64,000 nt of DNA from Sapria himalayana (taxonomy: Eukaryota > Streptophyta > Magnoliopsida > Malpighiales > Rafflesiaceae): the NCBI GenBank assembly GCA_029783825.1, contig JAREIK010002032.1, forward strand, positions 470,843-534,842. Direction: 5' to 3'. A program made the translations under genes and the position numbers. The notes under the pieces are model-generated. The model was not told where the DNA came from. It worked only from the letters and a program-made list of their open reading frames with translations, and did not search any database. Numbering within the stretch: the stretch's first letter is position 1; each line of letters begins with the position of its first letter. Below, one piece after another: positions 27,577 to 40,335 of this stretch.

Positions 27577-27893
27577 TAGAGGTGTTAAACGGGCCGGCCC
27601 AGCACGGTACGGCCCGTTTTTCACGTGCCCCGCCGTGCTACCGTGCTGTTCCGGGCACAGCACGGTTTTTTAAAGTTGGGCACGGCACGGCCCGTGGGCA
27701 CGGCAAGGCCGTGCCGTGCCGTGCCCGGCCTGCTCGGGCACGGTTGGCTTGGCCAGGCGGCACGGGCGCACGGCAGGGGCAGGGTAGGCGGGGCGGGAGC
27801 CGCATGGCTGGACCTGGTCACATGGACCGGCTCAACCGGGGTCTGGGTCCCGGGAGCCAAGCACGGGCACTGCCCGTGCTTGGCACTTGGTAG
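27577..27893. repeat. hAT-1 left (3') terminal and subterminal G+C-rich zone
   Basis: Dense repeats of GGCACGG, CCGTGCC and GGGCACGG on both strands between the terminal repeat and about 27893, a base composition wholly unlike the surrounding satellite. Such subterminal words are the usual transposase contacts of Ac-like hAT elements; binding here is inferred. Three overlapping open frames on both strands in this zone follow from the low stop density of G+C-rich DNA. Confidence 0.8.
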
Positions 27894-28349
27894 ATTATAA
27901 AAATTTTTTTTTTTTTAATTTTTTTATTAAGTTTCTGTTAATCTGTATTTACTTTAGAGTTTATGTAATAAATAAAAAATAAAATTTTTTGTAAAAAATA
28001 TTACATTTAAAATTAAATGTAACAAACAAAAATTAGAAAATTTATTTTTTTTTTCAATTAAGTTTAGCATATTTTAATATTATAATTTATTAATTAAATA
28101 TTAAAATTTAAAGTTAATGAATTTTAAAATAAATTTTAAATCTTAAAATAATAAATAAATACATTAAGTTAGTAAAAATTTTAATTAAAAAAAATTTAAA
28201 CTACACAAATAAAAATTACCATTCATGCTTTTGAAACCAATACTCCGAAAAAAAAGTATAAGTTTCAACACAACGTATAATACAAAGTACAAACAAAGCG
28301 TATAAATAAAATAAATAAAAAAATATCGAAAAAAAAGAGCAGATGAGCA
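27894..28349. other. hAT-1 3' untranslated tail, A/T-rich
   Basis: A/T-rich stretch between the subterminal zone and the transposase stop. No open frame of interest and no satellite motif. Confidence 0.6.
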
Positions 28350-30491
28350 TCAATCGTCAAGCAGCATATCATGAGAATCATCAGCCGCAACATCAAGATC
28401 AGTATCATATGGGTCATCATCATCGGCAATCAGCTCCTCCGCCATCGTAGTGGATGTGGATGCGACTGCAGTGTCTGTCACAGTCCCAGCTTCAGCACGA
28501 TCACTGATGCTAAATCTCGATTCCTCCCAATCCTTCAAACATGCCAAGGCCTCAACCATATCTGGACGTAATCTCGATCTCCTATCCGAAATCACGTTCA
28601 CTGCAACAGAAAAAGCAGACTAAGATGCTACGCTCGACACCGGAGGAGTCAGTAGATCCCGTGCCATCCTAGATAGCACGGGATAGGCGGACTCATATGA
28701 TTTCCACCACTGTAATAAATCAAGATTCTTATTGTCAGAAGGTGATAGGATTGAGCAGTAATCGGTATCTAAGTACCGAGACAGCTCGCTCCTATGTGAA
28801 GGTCCACCCCTACGTTTCCCCCTCGCTAGGTTAATGGAATAAGCATCATCTCCGAACAAGGTATCAGAGTCCGTACTCACAGTCTCACCACCACCACCAC
28901 CACCACCACCACCACCACCATACCTAGTATCGTAGTATGTGAACAGGTCTGTCAACTTCTCGTAAATGAACCCTTCAGGTGGCTCTTCCAGGTTCATGCA
29001 CGAGGAAATGAAAGTCAGGGTGTTTTCAACCCCTTCCACCTTAGCCCTAGGGTCCATGCATGCTGCGAGGCAATAAAGAGATGGAATGGTGGACCAGTAC
29101 TTCAGGTACTTGGTCTCCATCTCTGCAACCATATGGCTGAGCGTCGGGTCCGCTCGATACATCCTAAACATGCTACTAATGTTGCATATGCAACGGAGTG
29201 CAATGCAAGTGGTGGGCGTATAAACCGACGAACACATGTTCGTCGTGTCATAAAATATCTTCAGGAATTTCATAAATGAAATTCCTGAATCCCAGTCAGT
29301 GTCGTCAACAATAAGTTCGCCACTCTTACTATTGACGTAGTCGGATATCACGTGTTCGTATCCAACACATGATTCCAACATCAGGTACGTGTAATTCCAA
29401 CGATGTCTCACAACAGATTGGAATTTCTTCTTCTTAAGATTCGCAGACAAACAGAGATTACCAAACTCTTGTAGTATGCGAGGAGTGCGAATATACTTGA
29501 GTGCATTGCGTATATTTTCCAACGCGGGGGAACACACCTTCATACTCGCTTGAACTATCAGGTTAATAACATGACACATGCATCTGACATGAAATATCTC
29601 TCCTAATGGTGCGTCTCTAATATTCCTAACAAACATATTGATCGCTACTCCATTATTCGTAGCATTATTGAAAGTGACACTAAAAATTTTATTTTGAATT
29701 TTATATTCCCTAAATATTTTCATCATACACTCAAAAATGGCCGGGCCATCATGAGGATGAAGAATCTCAGTGAATCCTAATATTTTTTTTATTTATTGTC
29801 CAGTTTGAATCGACATAATGACTCGTGATACATGCATAAGAAGAATCATCGTGACATGTCCATATATCGGACGTCACGGACACCACTCCACTAAATGCCA
29901 AAAATTCCTTAATTATTTTTTGTTTTTCTAACTTATATATCTTTAGTATGTCACTCCTAGATGTGGACCTAGGAATCCTACGATAGGATGGCTGAAAATA
30001 AGTCTGCATGATGCGCACTACCCTCGGATCTTCCGAAAATCTGATCGGAAGATCCATCAATGTGATGAGCCTGGCCATGCCGTCCCTACCCAACTCGCTG
30101 GAGTATACGAAGGGAGTAAACTTTGAGACTGAACTCGATCCAGTCTCAAAAAATGTAGTGCCTAGTTGGGTTGCCTAGGATCTAACGGTCCATGTTTTTT
30201 GGAGCATATTTCAGCATGCCTCTTTAGGTGCCCAGTCCCACATGTACTCTTGCATGTTAAAAGTCTCATACAATATTTGCACTGTGCCATTTCATGTTCC
30301 TCACCCCTAACATCTACTTGTGTTATGATTTTAAAATGTGTCCAAACTACAGAAGTCCTCCTAGTTTTTTGTTTTTTAGAACTTTGGGCTGAGATGACAG
30401 GAGAAACCAAAGTTTCAGGAGCCACAGACGTTTGTGTAACACTAACATTTTCATTTTCCAAATTTAAATATGTGTTAGGTGTATTTGTCAT
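28350..30491 (-). pseudogene. hAT-1 transposase (BED finger, RNase H fold, hAT dimerisation), broken
   Basis: About 714 codons from ATG at 30491 (a TAA lies in frame two codons upstream) to the stop at 28350. Domains: N-terminal S/T-rich tail, BED zinc finger (VVWTHF, CKYC, HLKRH, residues about 45-95), hAT catalytic core (SVTSDIWT; FHVRCMCHVINLIVQ; RHRWNYTYLML), an 11-Gly run, the C-terminal dimerisation domain (LDLLQWWK, YPVLSRMARDLL, SAFSVA, RSRLRPDMVEALACLKDWE) and an acidic tail. Lesions: a one-base deletion near 30168-30173 just after the finger; a one-base shift in an A8 run near 29785-29795; TAG at 28620-28622 in the SVAS-SAFS motif. The usual DNA of the core reads NNA (VTFNNATNN). 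Length and order match plant BED-hAT transposases. Confidence 0.9.
28888..28920 (-). repeat. (CCA)11 microsatellite encoding 11 glycines
   Basis: A perfect trinucleotide run inside the transposase frame, between the catalytic core and the dimerisation domain, where plant hAT proteins carry a variable linker. Its length is a multiple of three, so the frame is kept. Confidence 0.95.
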
Positions 30492-31015
30492 TTTTTATTT
30501 TTCGTAAGTTTTTCTAGAGAGAGAAGCTTTAGAGAGAAAAAATAAAAAAAAAGTAAATTATATTACCCGGTAAAAGCAATGAGGTCACTCACGTGCAAGA
30601 TGCACCGCAGGAAGCTTTGATGTTCAAAACTCAAGTTGAGTTTCACGAAAATCCAAGCCGAAATCAAAATCACGAGGGCCGAGAGAGAGAAGCACGGTTT
30701 ATGTGACAGAGAGAAAATATTGAGAGGATTTATGTTTTTGAAAAACATAAATTTTATAGGGAGGGGGGTAGATTATATAGGCAAAATAAAGTTTTTTTTT
30801 TTTAAAAAATTATTTTTTTATTAATTTTTTGAATTTTTTTAATATATTTAAGGGGCAGAATCACGAGGACCGTTGGATTCTGCCCCCTAGCCGTTGGAGG
30901 CGAATCCAAGGGCTGAAATTTGCTCAAAGTTTGAAATTTTTTTTTTCCGTTGGAAAATTCGAATTTCTCGGTTCTGAGTCAGTGGAGTCGGTTTTCGGCA
31001 GAAAAGACTGCGGAG
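30492..31015. other. hAT-1 5' leader
   Basis: Region upstream of the transposase start. It contains CCGTTGGA three times (near 30870, 30891, 30947) and a strong hairpin (30852-30886). A promoter presumably lies here, but no TATA box can be singled out in A/T-rich DNA. Short open frames on both strands look accidental. Confidence 0.5.
30852..30886. repeat. Perfect 11-bp stem hairpin in hAT-1 leader
   Basis: GGGGCAGAATC (30852-30862) and its exact complement GATTCTGCCCC (30876-30886) enclose a 13-nt loop. It may act as a protein site or mRNA structure upstream of the transposase; function unknown. Confidence 0.8.
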
Positions 31016-31192
31016 GCCCGGATGGGTCACGACTCACGCCACGGCACGCGTGGCACGCCGCCAGTGCCACGCGTGCCTGCGGGACCGGCACGTGCTTTGC
31101 TTCGCCCGGGCACGGCACGGGCCCGGGCACGGTTTTTGAACGTGCCATGCCTCATGCGGGGCCGGGCCGGCCCGGCACGTTTGACACCTCTA
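31016..31192. repeat. hAT-1 right (5') terminal and subterminal G+C-rich zone
   Basis: Counterpart of the left zone: GGCACG/CGTGCC words and GGCCCGG blocks ending in the terminal repeat at 31172-31192. The same word family at both ends supports one element rather than two. Confidence 0.8.
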
Positions 31193-31200
31193 GGTTATAA
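31193..31200. repeat. Target-site duplication of hAT-1, right copy
   Basis: GGTTATAA, identical to 27569-27576, continuing directly into CCTTTGAAAATATC, the rest of the interrupted dyad. Confidence 0.95.
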
Positions 31201-33349
31201 CCTTTGAAAATATCAAAAAATAATAAAAATAAATTTTTTGTTTTTTAATTTTTTAAATAAAACCTCTAAACTACTAAATGCATGCACAGTTAAATAAGTA
31301 AACTCGTAGACGCTGTAATGCCTAAATACAGTAACCATTAAACCGATATATAATACATAATAAATGATAAATCTAATTTTTATTTCTATTTATTATAATT
31401 TTAAATATTGATTTTAATTATTTATTAGTTTATTTTTATAGAAATATTTATTACAAAATAAATTATGAGTGCTACAAATATAATTTAAATAATTTATTTT
31501 TAATGAAATAATATATATATACGCATATAAAAGAAGTACAAATTTCAAAATTTAAAATTATTATCCAGTAATATATTTTAATTTAATTTTGTATCAATTT
31601 GGGTTTTGTAAATATTTTTTTATTAATTTCTATCTTTTTATTAATAGTTTATTAATTTACTTTTTGATCATTAATATAATATCTATCAATAAAATTATTT
31701 ATACTGAATATATATGATGTATGATTATTAATAATATTATAACTAAATATTGTATTCACATATCATAAAATTTTAAATCTCAAAACCATTAAACTGGTAT
31801 ACATTAATAATAAATCATAAATCTCATTTTAATTTTTATTTAGTATAATTTTAAATTTTTATTATAATTATTTATCTGTTTATTTTTATAGAATTATTAA
31901 TTAGAAAATAAATTATTAGTGAGACAGATTTAATTTAAATAATTTATATTTCATCAAATAAATATAAGCTTATAAAAATAGGCACAATTTCAAAAACAAC
32001 AATTTATTATATAGTAAAATATTTTATTTTGATTTTGTATCATTTTAGATTTTGCATTTATATTTTAATTTATATCATTCTTTTTAATTATAGTTTATTA
32101 ATTATTTATTGATCATTATTATAATATCTATTAATAAAATTATTTATATTGAGTTTTCAATATATATAATTATTAAGATTATTATAACTAAATATTATAT
32201 TCACATCTAAAAAACATTTAAAAATTATTATATTTTCAAAGGTTATAACCTTCAAAAATTAAAAAAAAACAAAAAATTAAATTTTTTGTTTTTTCATTCT
32301 TAAAAAAAACTATAAATCACTAAAGGCATAAACACTTAAATCACTAAACCCCAAAACACCTAAATACCTAAACCATTAAAACTGTATATCTTGAATAATA
32401 AATAATAAATCTCACTTTAATTTGTATTCATTATAATTTTAAATATTCATTTTAATTATTTTTTAGTTTATTTTTATAGAATTATAAATTACAAAATATA
32501 TTATGAGGAAGACAAATATAATTTAAATAATATACTTTTAAGAACAAAAAATATAAACTTATAAAACGAAGCAAAACATCAAAAACATTATCATTTAGTA
32601 ATTTATTTTACTTTGATTTTGAATAAATTTAGGTTTTGCAAATATATTTTAAATAATATCTATCTTATTTATAATAGTTTATTTAATTTATTTTTTGATC
32701 ATTAATATAAAATCTATCAATATAATTATTTATATTGAATTTAAATGATATATAATTATTAATATTATCATAACTAAATATAATATTCCATTTTAAAAAA
32801 AATTAAAAATTGTTATATTTTCAAAGGTTATAACCTTAAAAAATGAGAAAAAATAACAAAAAATAAATTTTTTGTTATATCATTGTTTAAATAAAACTTA
32901 TAAACCATTAAATACCTAAACACATAAATCTCTAAACTCCTAAACCCTGAAGCCCCTAAATACTAAAACCTAAAAACTCGTAAACCATAAAAATAATTTA
33001 AATAATTTATTGAAATATTAATTACAAAATAAAGTATGAGTAATACAAATATAATTTAAATAATTTATTGTTTATCAAAAAAAAATATAATCTTATAAAA
33101 TGAGCCAAAAACTAAAAAACACAAATTATTATTTAGTAATAAATTTAAATTGATTTTTAATCATTTTAGTTTTTGTAATTAAATTTTAATTTATATCTTT
33201 CATATTAATAATAGTTTATTAATTTATTTTTTGATAATTGATATAATATCTATCAATAAAATTGTTTATAATTAGTTTATATTATATCTTGTTATAATAA
33301 TTATTATTACTAATTATTGTATTCACATTTTTAAAAAATTTTAAAATTA

Positions 33350-33385
33350 TTATATTTTCAAAGGTTATAACCTTTGAAAATATAA
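33350..33385. repeat. 36-bp perfect satellite dyad (best example)
   Basis: The common form CAAAGGTTATAACCTTTG extended outward through TTTT/AAAA and TATA steps to 36 symmetrical bases. It could extrude as a cruciform or bind a homodimer; neither is shown by sequence alone. Confidence 0.9.
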
Positions 33386-36300
33386 AAAATAATCAAAATA
33401 ATTATTTTGTTATTTTAATTTTTAAATAAAACCTAAAAACCACTAAATGCTTACACCGTTAAATCTGTAAACTCTTAAAGCCCGTAATGCCTAAATACAT
33501 AAACCATTAAACTGCTAAATACTACTTAATAATTAATAAATTTATTTTTTATTTCTATTTATTATAATTTTAAATATTCATTTTAATTATTTATTAGTGT
33601 ATTTATTTAGAAATATTTATTATAAAATAAATTGGAGTGGGACATATATAATTTAAATAATATATAATTTATCTAATAAAAAATTAAGCTTATAAAAGAT
33701 GTATAAATTTAAAAATTAGAAATTATTATAAAGTAATATAAGTTACTTTAATTTTGAATCAATTTGGGTTTTGTAAATATTTTTTATTCAATATCTATCT
33801 TAATATTAATAGTTTATAAATATAATTTTTGATCATTATTATAATATCTATCAATAAAATTATTTATATTAAATTTATATGATATATAATTATTAATATT
33901 TTTATAACAAAATATTGTATTAAAATTTCAAAAAATTTTAAATATTATTATATTTTCAAAGGTTATAACATATGAAAATTAGAAAAAATTACAAATTTTT
34001 TTTTGTTATTTTATTGTTTAAATAAAACCTATAAACCACTAAATGCCTAAAAACATAAATTGCTAAACTTCTAAATGACAAAACCTTTAAATACTTAAAC
34101 TATTAAACATGTGTACATTAATAAAAAATCATAAATCTCAATTTAATTTTAAATATAATTTTAAATTTTTATCTTAATTATTTATCAGTTTATTTTTATA
34201 GAAATATTAATTACAAAATAAATTATTAGTGAGACATATCTAATTTAAATAATTTATTTTTCATCAAAAAAAAATATATTCTTATAAAAAGAGGCAAAAT
34301 TTTAAAAAGAAAAAATTATTATTTAGTAATATATTTTGTTTTTATTTTGAATCATTTTAGATTTTGCAATTATATTTTAATTTATATCATTCTTATTAAT
34401 ACTAGTTTATTAATTTTTTATTGATCATTATTATAATATCTATTAATAAATTTATTTATATTGAGTTTACATTATATATAATTATTAAGATTATTATTAC
34501 TGAATATTATATTCACATTTAAAAAAAAATTAAAAATTATTATAATTTCAAAGGTTATAACCTTCAAAAATTAAAAAAAATCAAAAAATTCAATTTTTTA
34601 TTTTTTCATTCTTTAAATAAAAACTAAAATCACTAAAGGCCTAAACACAAAAATCACAAAACCCCAAAATACCTAAATACTTAAACCATTAAACTAGTAT
34701 ATCCTGAATAATAAATAATAAATCTCTATTTTATTTGTATTCTTTATAATTATAAATATTCATTTAAATTATTTATTAGTTTATTTTTATAGAATTATAA
34801 ATTAAAAATTAATGATGATGAAGACAAATATAATTTAAATAACTTACTTTTAATAACAAAAAATATAAACTTATAAAAAGGATCAAAACATCAAATAAAG
34901 TATTATTTTGTTTATATTTTACTTTGATTTTGAATAAATTTACATTTTGCAAATATATATAAAATAATATCTATTTTATTAATAATAGTTTATTAATTTA
35001 TTATATGATCATTAATATAATATATTTCAATATAATTGTTTATATTGAATTAACATGATATATAATTATTAAGATTATCATAACAAAATATAGTATTCAA
35101 ATATAAAAAAAATTTAAAAATTGATATATTTTCAAAGTTTATAACCTTCAAAAATGAGAAAAAATAACATAAATAAATTTTTTGTTATATCATTGTTTAA
35201 ATAAAACTTATAAACCATTAAATGCCTAAATACATAAATATCTAAACTCCTAGACCCCGAAGCCCCTAAATACCTAATCCTTTAAACTCATAAACCTTAA
35301 ATATAATTTAAATAATTTATAGAAATATTAATTACAAAATAAATTATGAGTGATACAAATATAATTTAAATAATATATTTTTCATCAAAAAAACATATAA
35401 ACTTATAAAATGATGGAAAGACTAAAAAAAATTATAATTTAAATAATTTTTTGATTTTGAATCATTTTAGGTTTTTAAATTATATTTTAATTTATATCTA
35501 TCATATTAATAATTGTTTATTAATTTATTTTTTGATAATTGATATAATATCTATCAATAAAATTATTTATATTTAGTTTATATTATATATAGTTATAATA
35601 TTTATTATTATTAAATATTGTATTCACATTTTTAAAAATTTTTAAAATTATTATATTTTCAAATGTCATAACCTTTGAAAATTTGAAAAAATATCAAAAA
35701 TAATTTTTTTTATTATTTCATTGTTTGAATAAAACCTATAAACCATTAAATGCCAAAATACTTAAATCAATAACTTCTAAATCTCGAAAACCCTAAATAG
35801 ATAAATTTTTTAAACATGTATATCCTAAATAATAAATAATAAATCTAATTTTTATTTTTTTCATTATAATTTTAAATATTCATTTTAATTATTTATTTGT
35901 TTATTTTTATATAAATATTAATTACAAAATAAATTATAAGTTATATAAATATAATTTATATAAATTTTTATTCAACAAAAAAATATAGATAAACTTAATA
36001 AAAGAAGAAAAAAATTAAATACATAAAAATATTATAGAGTAAAATGTTTTTCTTTGTTTCTGAATCATTTTAGGTTTTGTAATTATATTTTAATTGATAT
36101 CTAACTTATTAATAATAAATTATTAATTTATTTTTTGATCATTATTAGAATATTTATCAATAAAACTATTTATATTGAATTTATATGATATATAAATTTA
36201 ATAATTATTATAACTAAATATTGTATTCACTTTTGAAAAAAATTTTAAAATTTTATATTTTCAAAGATTAACCTTTGAACATGTGAAAAAAAAAAAAAAA

Positions 36301-36497
36301 ATATTTTTTTTGTTATTTCATTGTTTAAATAAAACCTATAAATCACTAAAATCCTAAACACTTAAATCACTAAACTACAAAATTATGATACCCCTATATA
36401 GATAATCCTTTAAACTGGTATACCATAAATAATAATTAATAAATCTCATTTTTATTTGTTTTCATTATAATTTAAAAAATTAATTTTGATTGTTATG

Positions 36498-36498
<1 letters not shown>

Positions 36499-36559
<61 letters not shown>
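36499..36559. repeat. (TA)n microsatellite, about 30 units
   Basis: An uninterrupted TA run in an S-type monomer. The same place in sister S monomers holds only about 7-11 units (near 2870, 19072, 45330 and 63552), so this is a local expansion. Confidence 0.95.
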
Positions 36560-36561
<2 letters not shown>

Positions 36562-38493
36562 TATAAAATAAATTATGAGTTAAAAATATAATTTATAAAA
36601 ATATTTTTCTTCAAAAAATACATAAGCTTATAAAAAGAATAAAAATTTAAAAACAAATAATTATTTTTAAGTAATATATTTTGCTTTGCTTTTGAATCAT
36701 TTTAGGTTTGATATTATATTTTAAGTATATATCAATCTTATTCATAATAGATTTTTAATATATTTTTTGATAATTATTAATATATCTATCAATAAAATTG
36801 TTTATATTGAATTTTTATGATATATAATTATTATGATTATTATAAATAAATATTGTATTCACTTTTGAAAAAAATTTAAAAATTATTATATTTTCAAAGG
36901 TTATAATCTTAAAAAATGAGAAAGAATAATAAAAATAAATTTTTTGTTATTTCTTTTTTAAATAAAACCTATAGACCACTAAATGTTTACTTACTTAAAT
37001 TAGGAGCTCATAAAACCCGAAACCCATAATAATACATAAACCTTATAATAGCTGTATACTATTAAATGAATAATAAATCTCATTTTTATTTCTATTTATT
37101 ATAATTTTGAATATTCATTTTAATTATTTATATTTTAATTTTTTTGAAAAATTAATTACAAAATAAATTTCGAGTGAGATAGATATTATTTATATAATTT
37201 ATTTTTAATCATAAAAAAATATAAGCTTATAAAAAGATGGAAAAATTTAAAATTAAATATTATTATTTAGTAATATATTTTTATTTGATTTTGAATCATT
37301 TTCTGTTATGTAAATAAATTTTAATTAAAATTTATATTATTAATAAAAGTTTATTAATTTAATTTTTGATCATTATTATATTATCTATCAATAAAATTGT
37401 TTATATTGAATTTATATGATATATAATTATTAAAATTAAAATAACTAATTATTGTATTCACATTTCAAAAAATTTTAAATATTATTATATTTTCAAATGT
37501 TATAACATATGAAAATTTAAAAAAATTACATATTTTTTTGTTATTTTATTATATAAATAAAACCTATAAACCACTAAATACCTAAAAACATAAATTGATA
37601 AACTCCTAAAAAACAAAACTCCGAAATAATCAAACTATAAAACTGGGATACCACATATAATAAATCATAAATCACATTTTAATTTGTATTCATTATAATT
37701 TTAAATATTCATTTTAATTATTTATTAGTTTATATTTATAGAAATATTAATTACAAAATAAATAATGAACAAGACAACTATAATTTTAATAATTTATTTT
37801 TAATCAAAAAAATATATATAAGCATATAAAAAGAAGTAAAAATTTGAAAACAAAAAATTATTATTTAGTAATATATTTTACTTTGATTTTTAATCATTAT
37901 ATATAGGTTTCACAATTATATTTTAATTTCTATCAATCATATTAAGAATAGTTTATTAAAATATTATTTGATCAATTTTAAAATATCTAACAATAAAATT
38001 AATAATATTGAATTTAAATGTCTTATATTTATTAAGATTATTATAACTAAATATTATATTTACATTTGAAAAAAATTTTAAAATTATTATATTTTCAAAG
38101 GTTATAAACATCAAAAATGATAAAAAATCACAAAAATAATTTTTTTATTATTTTATTATTTAAATAAAACTTAAAAACCACTAAATGCCTAAACATTTAA
38201 ATCTCTAGACTCCTAATCCCCAAAACCCCCTAAATACTTAAACCATTAAACCAATATAACCTAAATATTAAATAATAAATAATAAATCTTATTTTTATTT
38301 GTATTCATTATAATTTTAAATATTCATTTTAATTATTTTTTACTTTATTTTTATAGAAATATTAATTACAAAATAAATAATGAGTGAGACATATATAATT
38401 TAAATAAATTATTTTTTATGAAAAAAAATATAAGCATATAAAAATAAACAAAATTTCAAAAATTTAAAATTTTATTTAGTAATATAATTTACT

Positions 38494-38721
38494 TTGATTT
38501 TGAATTATTTTTGGTTCTACAAATATATTTTAATTGATATATATCTTATTAATAATAGTTTATTAATTTATTTGTTGATCATCAAAATAATAGATATTAA
38601 TAAAATATTGTATATTGAATTTAGATCAAATATAATTATTAAGATTATTATAAATAAGTTATGTATTCATATTTTAGAACAATTAAAAAATTATTATATC
38701 TTCAAAGGTTATAACCTTTGA
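38494..38721 (+). other. Mirror copy of the 75-codon open stretch (not a gene)
   Basis: Counterpart of 16914-17141 in the inverted array; the translations differ at about ten of 75 positions. Useful as an anchor to date the inverted duplication; coding function is not supported. Confidence 0.6.
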
Positions 38722-40263
38722 AAATCATGAAAATTCATAAAAATAAATTTTTTGTTATTTCATTGATTAAATAAAACATATAAATCAATAAGTAAAACCT
38801 AAATGTGTAAACATATAAATCAATAAACTCATTAACCCCAAAACCACAATAAACTTAAACCATTAAATTGGTATACCCAAAATAATAAATCATAAATCTC
38901 ATTTTTATTAGTATTCATTATAATTTTATATATACATTTTAATTATTTATTAGTTTATTTTTATAGAAATATAAATTAAAAAATAAATTATTAGTGAGAC
39001 AAATATAATTAAATTTTTATTTTTCATCAAAAAATATATAGGCTTTTAAATGGCTACAAAAATTTAAAAATTTAAAATTAATATTTCATAAAATATTGCA
39101 CTTTGATTTTGAATCATTTTAGGTTTTAAAAATATATTTTAAACTATATTTATCTTATTAATAATTGTTTATTACTTTTATATGATCATATTATAAAATA
39201 TATCAATAAAATAGTTTATATTGAATTTATATGATATATAATTATTATGATTATTATTACTTCATATTATATTCACTTTTCAACAAAAAAAGTATAAATT
39301 ATTATATTTTCAAAGGTTATAACATTCTAAAATGAGAAAAAATAACCAAAATAAATTTTTTGTTATTTTATTTTTTATATTAAACCTATAAACCACTAAA
39401 TGTCTAAATTCTAAAATGACTAAACTCTCAAACGCCGAAGCCCATAAATACTTAAAACAATAAATTAGTATAGTCCAGATAATAAATCATAAATCTAATT
39501 TTTATTAGTATTCATTATAATTTTAAATATTCATTTTAATTATTTATTAGTTTATTTTAATAGAAATATTAATTAAAAAATAAATTATTAGTGCGACATA
39601 TATAGTTTAGATAATTTATTTTACATTAAAAAAATGCTTATAAAAAAGCAAATTTTTAAAAATAAATAATTATTATTTAGTAATATATCTTATTTTTATT
39701 TTGAATCATTTTAGATTATACAATTATATTTTAATTTATATGTATACCCTAAATAATAAATCATATATCTCTTTTTTATTACTATTCATTATAATTTTAA
39801 ATATTCATTTTAATTATTTATCAATTTATTTTTATAGAAATATTAATTACAAAATAAATTATTAGTGAGACGGATATAATTTAAATAATTTATTTTTCTT
39901 CAAAAAAATATATGTGCTTATAAAATGAGGCAAAATCTTTTAAAAAAAATTATTATTTAGTAATATATCTTATTTTGATTTTGAATCATTTTAGATTCTA
40001 CAATTATATATTAATTTATATCATTCATAGTAATACTAGTTTATTAATTTATTTATTGATCATTATTATAATATCTATTAATAAAATTATTTATATTTAG
40101 TTTAGATTATATATAATTATTAAGATTATTATTACTAAATATTTTATTCGCATTTAAAAGAATTAAAAATTATTATATTTTCAAAGGTAACAACCTTTAA
40201 AAATTAAAAAAATTCAAAAAATTAAATTTTTTGTTTTTTAATTCTTTATATAATAATTATAAA

Positions 40264-40335
40264 TCAGTAAAGGCCTAAACACTTAAATCACTAAACTCCT
40301 AAACCCAAAAACACCTAAATACTTAAACCATTAAG
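40264..40335. repeat. Octamer tract, nine 8-bp units (P-type monomer)
   Basis: The tract splits without slippage into TCAGTAAA, GGCCTAAA, CACTTAAA, TCACTAAA, CTCCTAAA, CCCAAAAA, CACCTAAA, TACTTAAA and CCATTAAG. The consensus is NNCCTAAA with period 8. A GGTATA motif follows directly. Confidence 0.85.

Larger units (their letters stand above)
27577..31192 (-). mobile_element. hAT-1: full-length hAT transposon, 3616 bp, gene on minus strand
   Basis: Both ends are present. The terminal inverted repeats are 27577-27597 and 31172-31192, 21 bp with two mismatches, beginning TAGAGGTGTYAAACG. An exact 8-bp target duplication GGTTATAA flanks them. Each end has a G+C-rich subterminal zone packed with GGCACGG/CCGTGCC words, as hAT transposases bind. 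Inside is one transposase gene on the minus strand with about 0.7 kb of 5' leader and 0.77 kb of 3' tail. The gene is broken in three places, so this copy is non-autonomous, but intact termini could still be mobilised in trans. Confidence 0.95.

Noticed and set aside
27582..27900. Three overlapping open frames on both strands rich in A, G, P and R
   Set aside because: They lie in the G+C-rich subterminal zone of hAT-1, where stop codons are rare by composition. The frames overlap on both strands and match no domain.
30829..31207. Overlapping frames on both strands at the right end of hAT-1
   Set aside because: Same cause as at the left end: G+C-rich terminal zone. One frame even runs through the terminal repeat into satellite.
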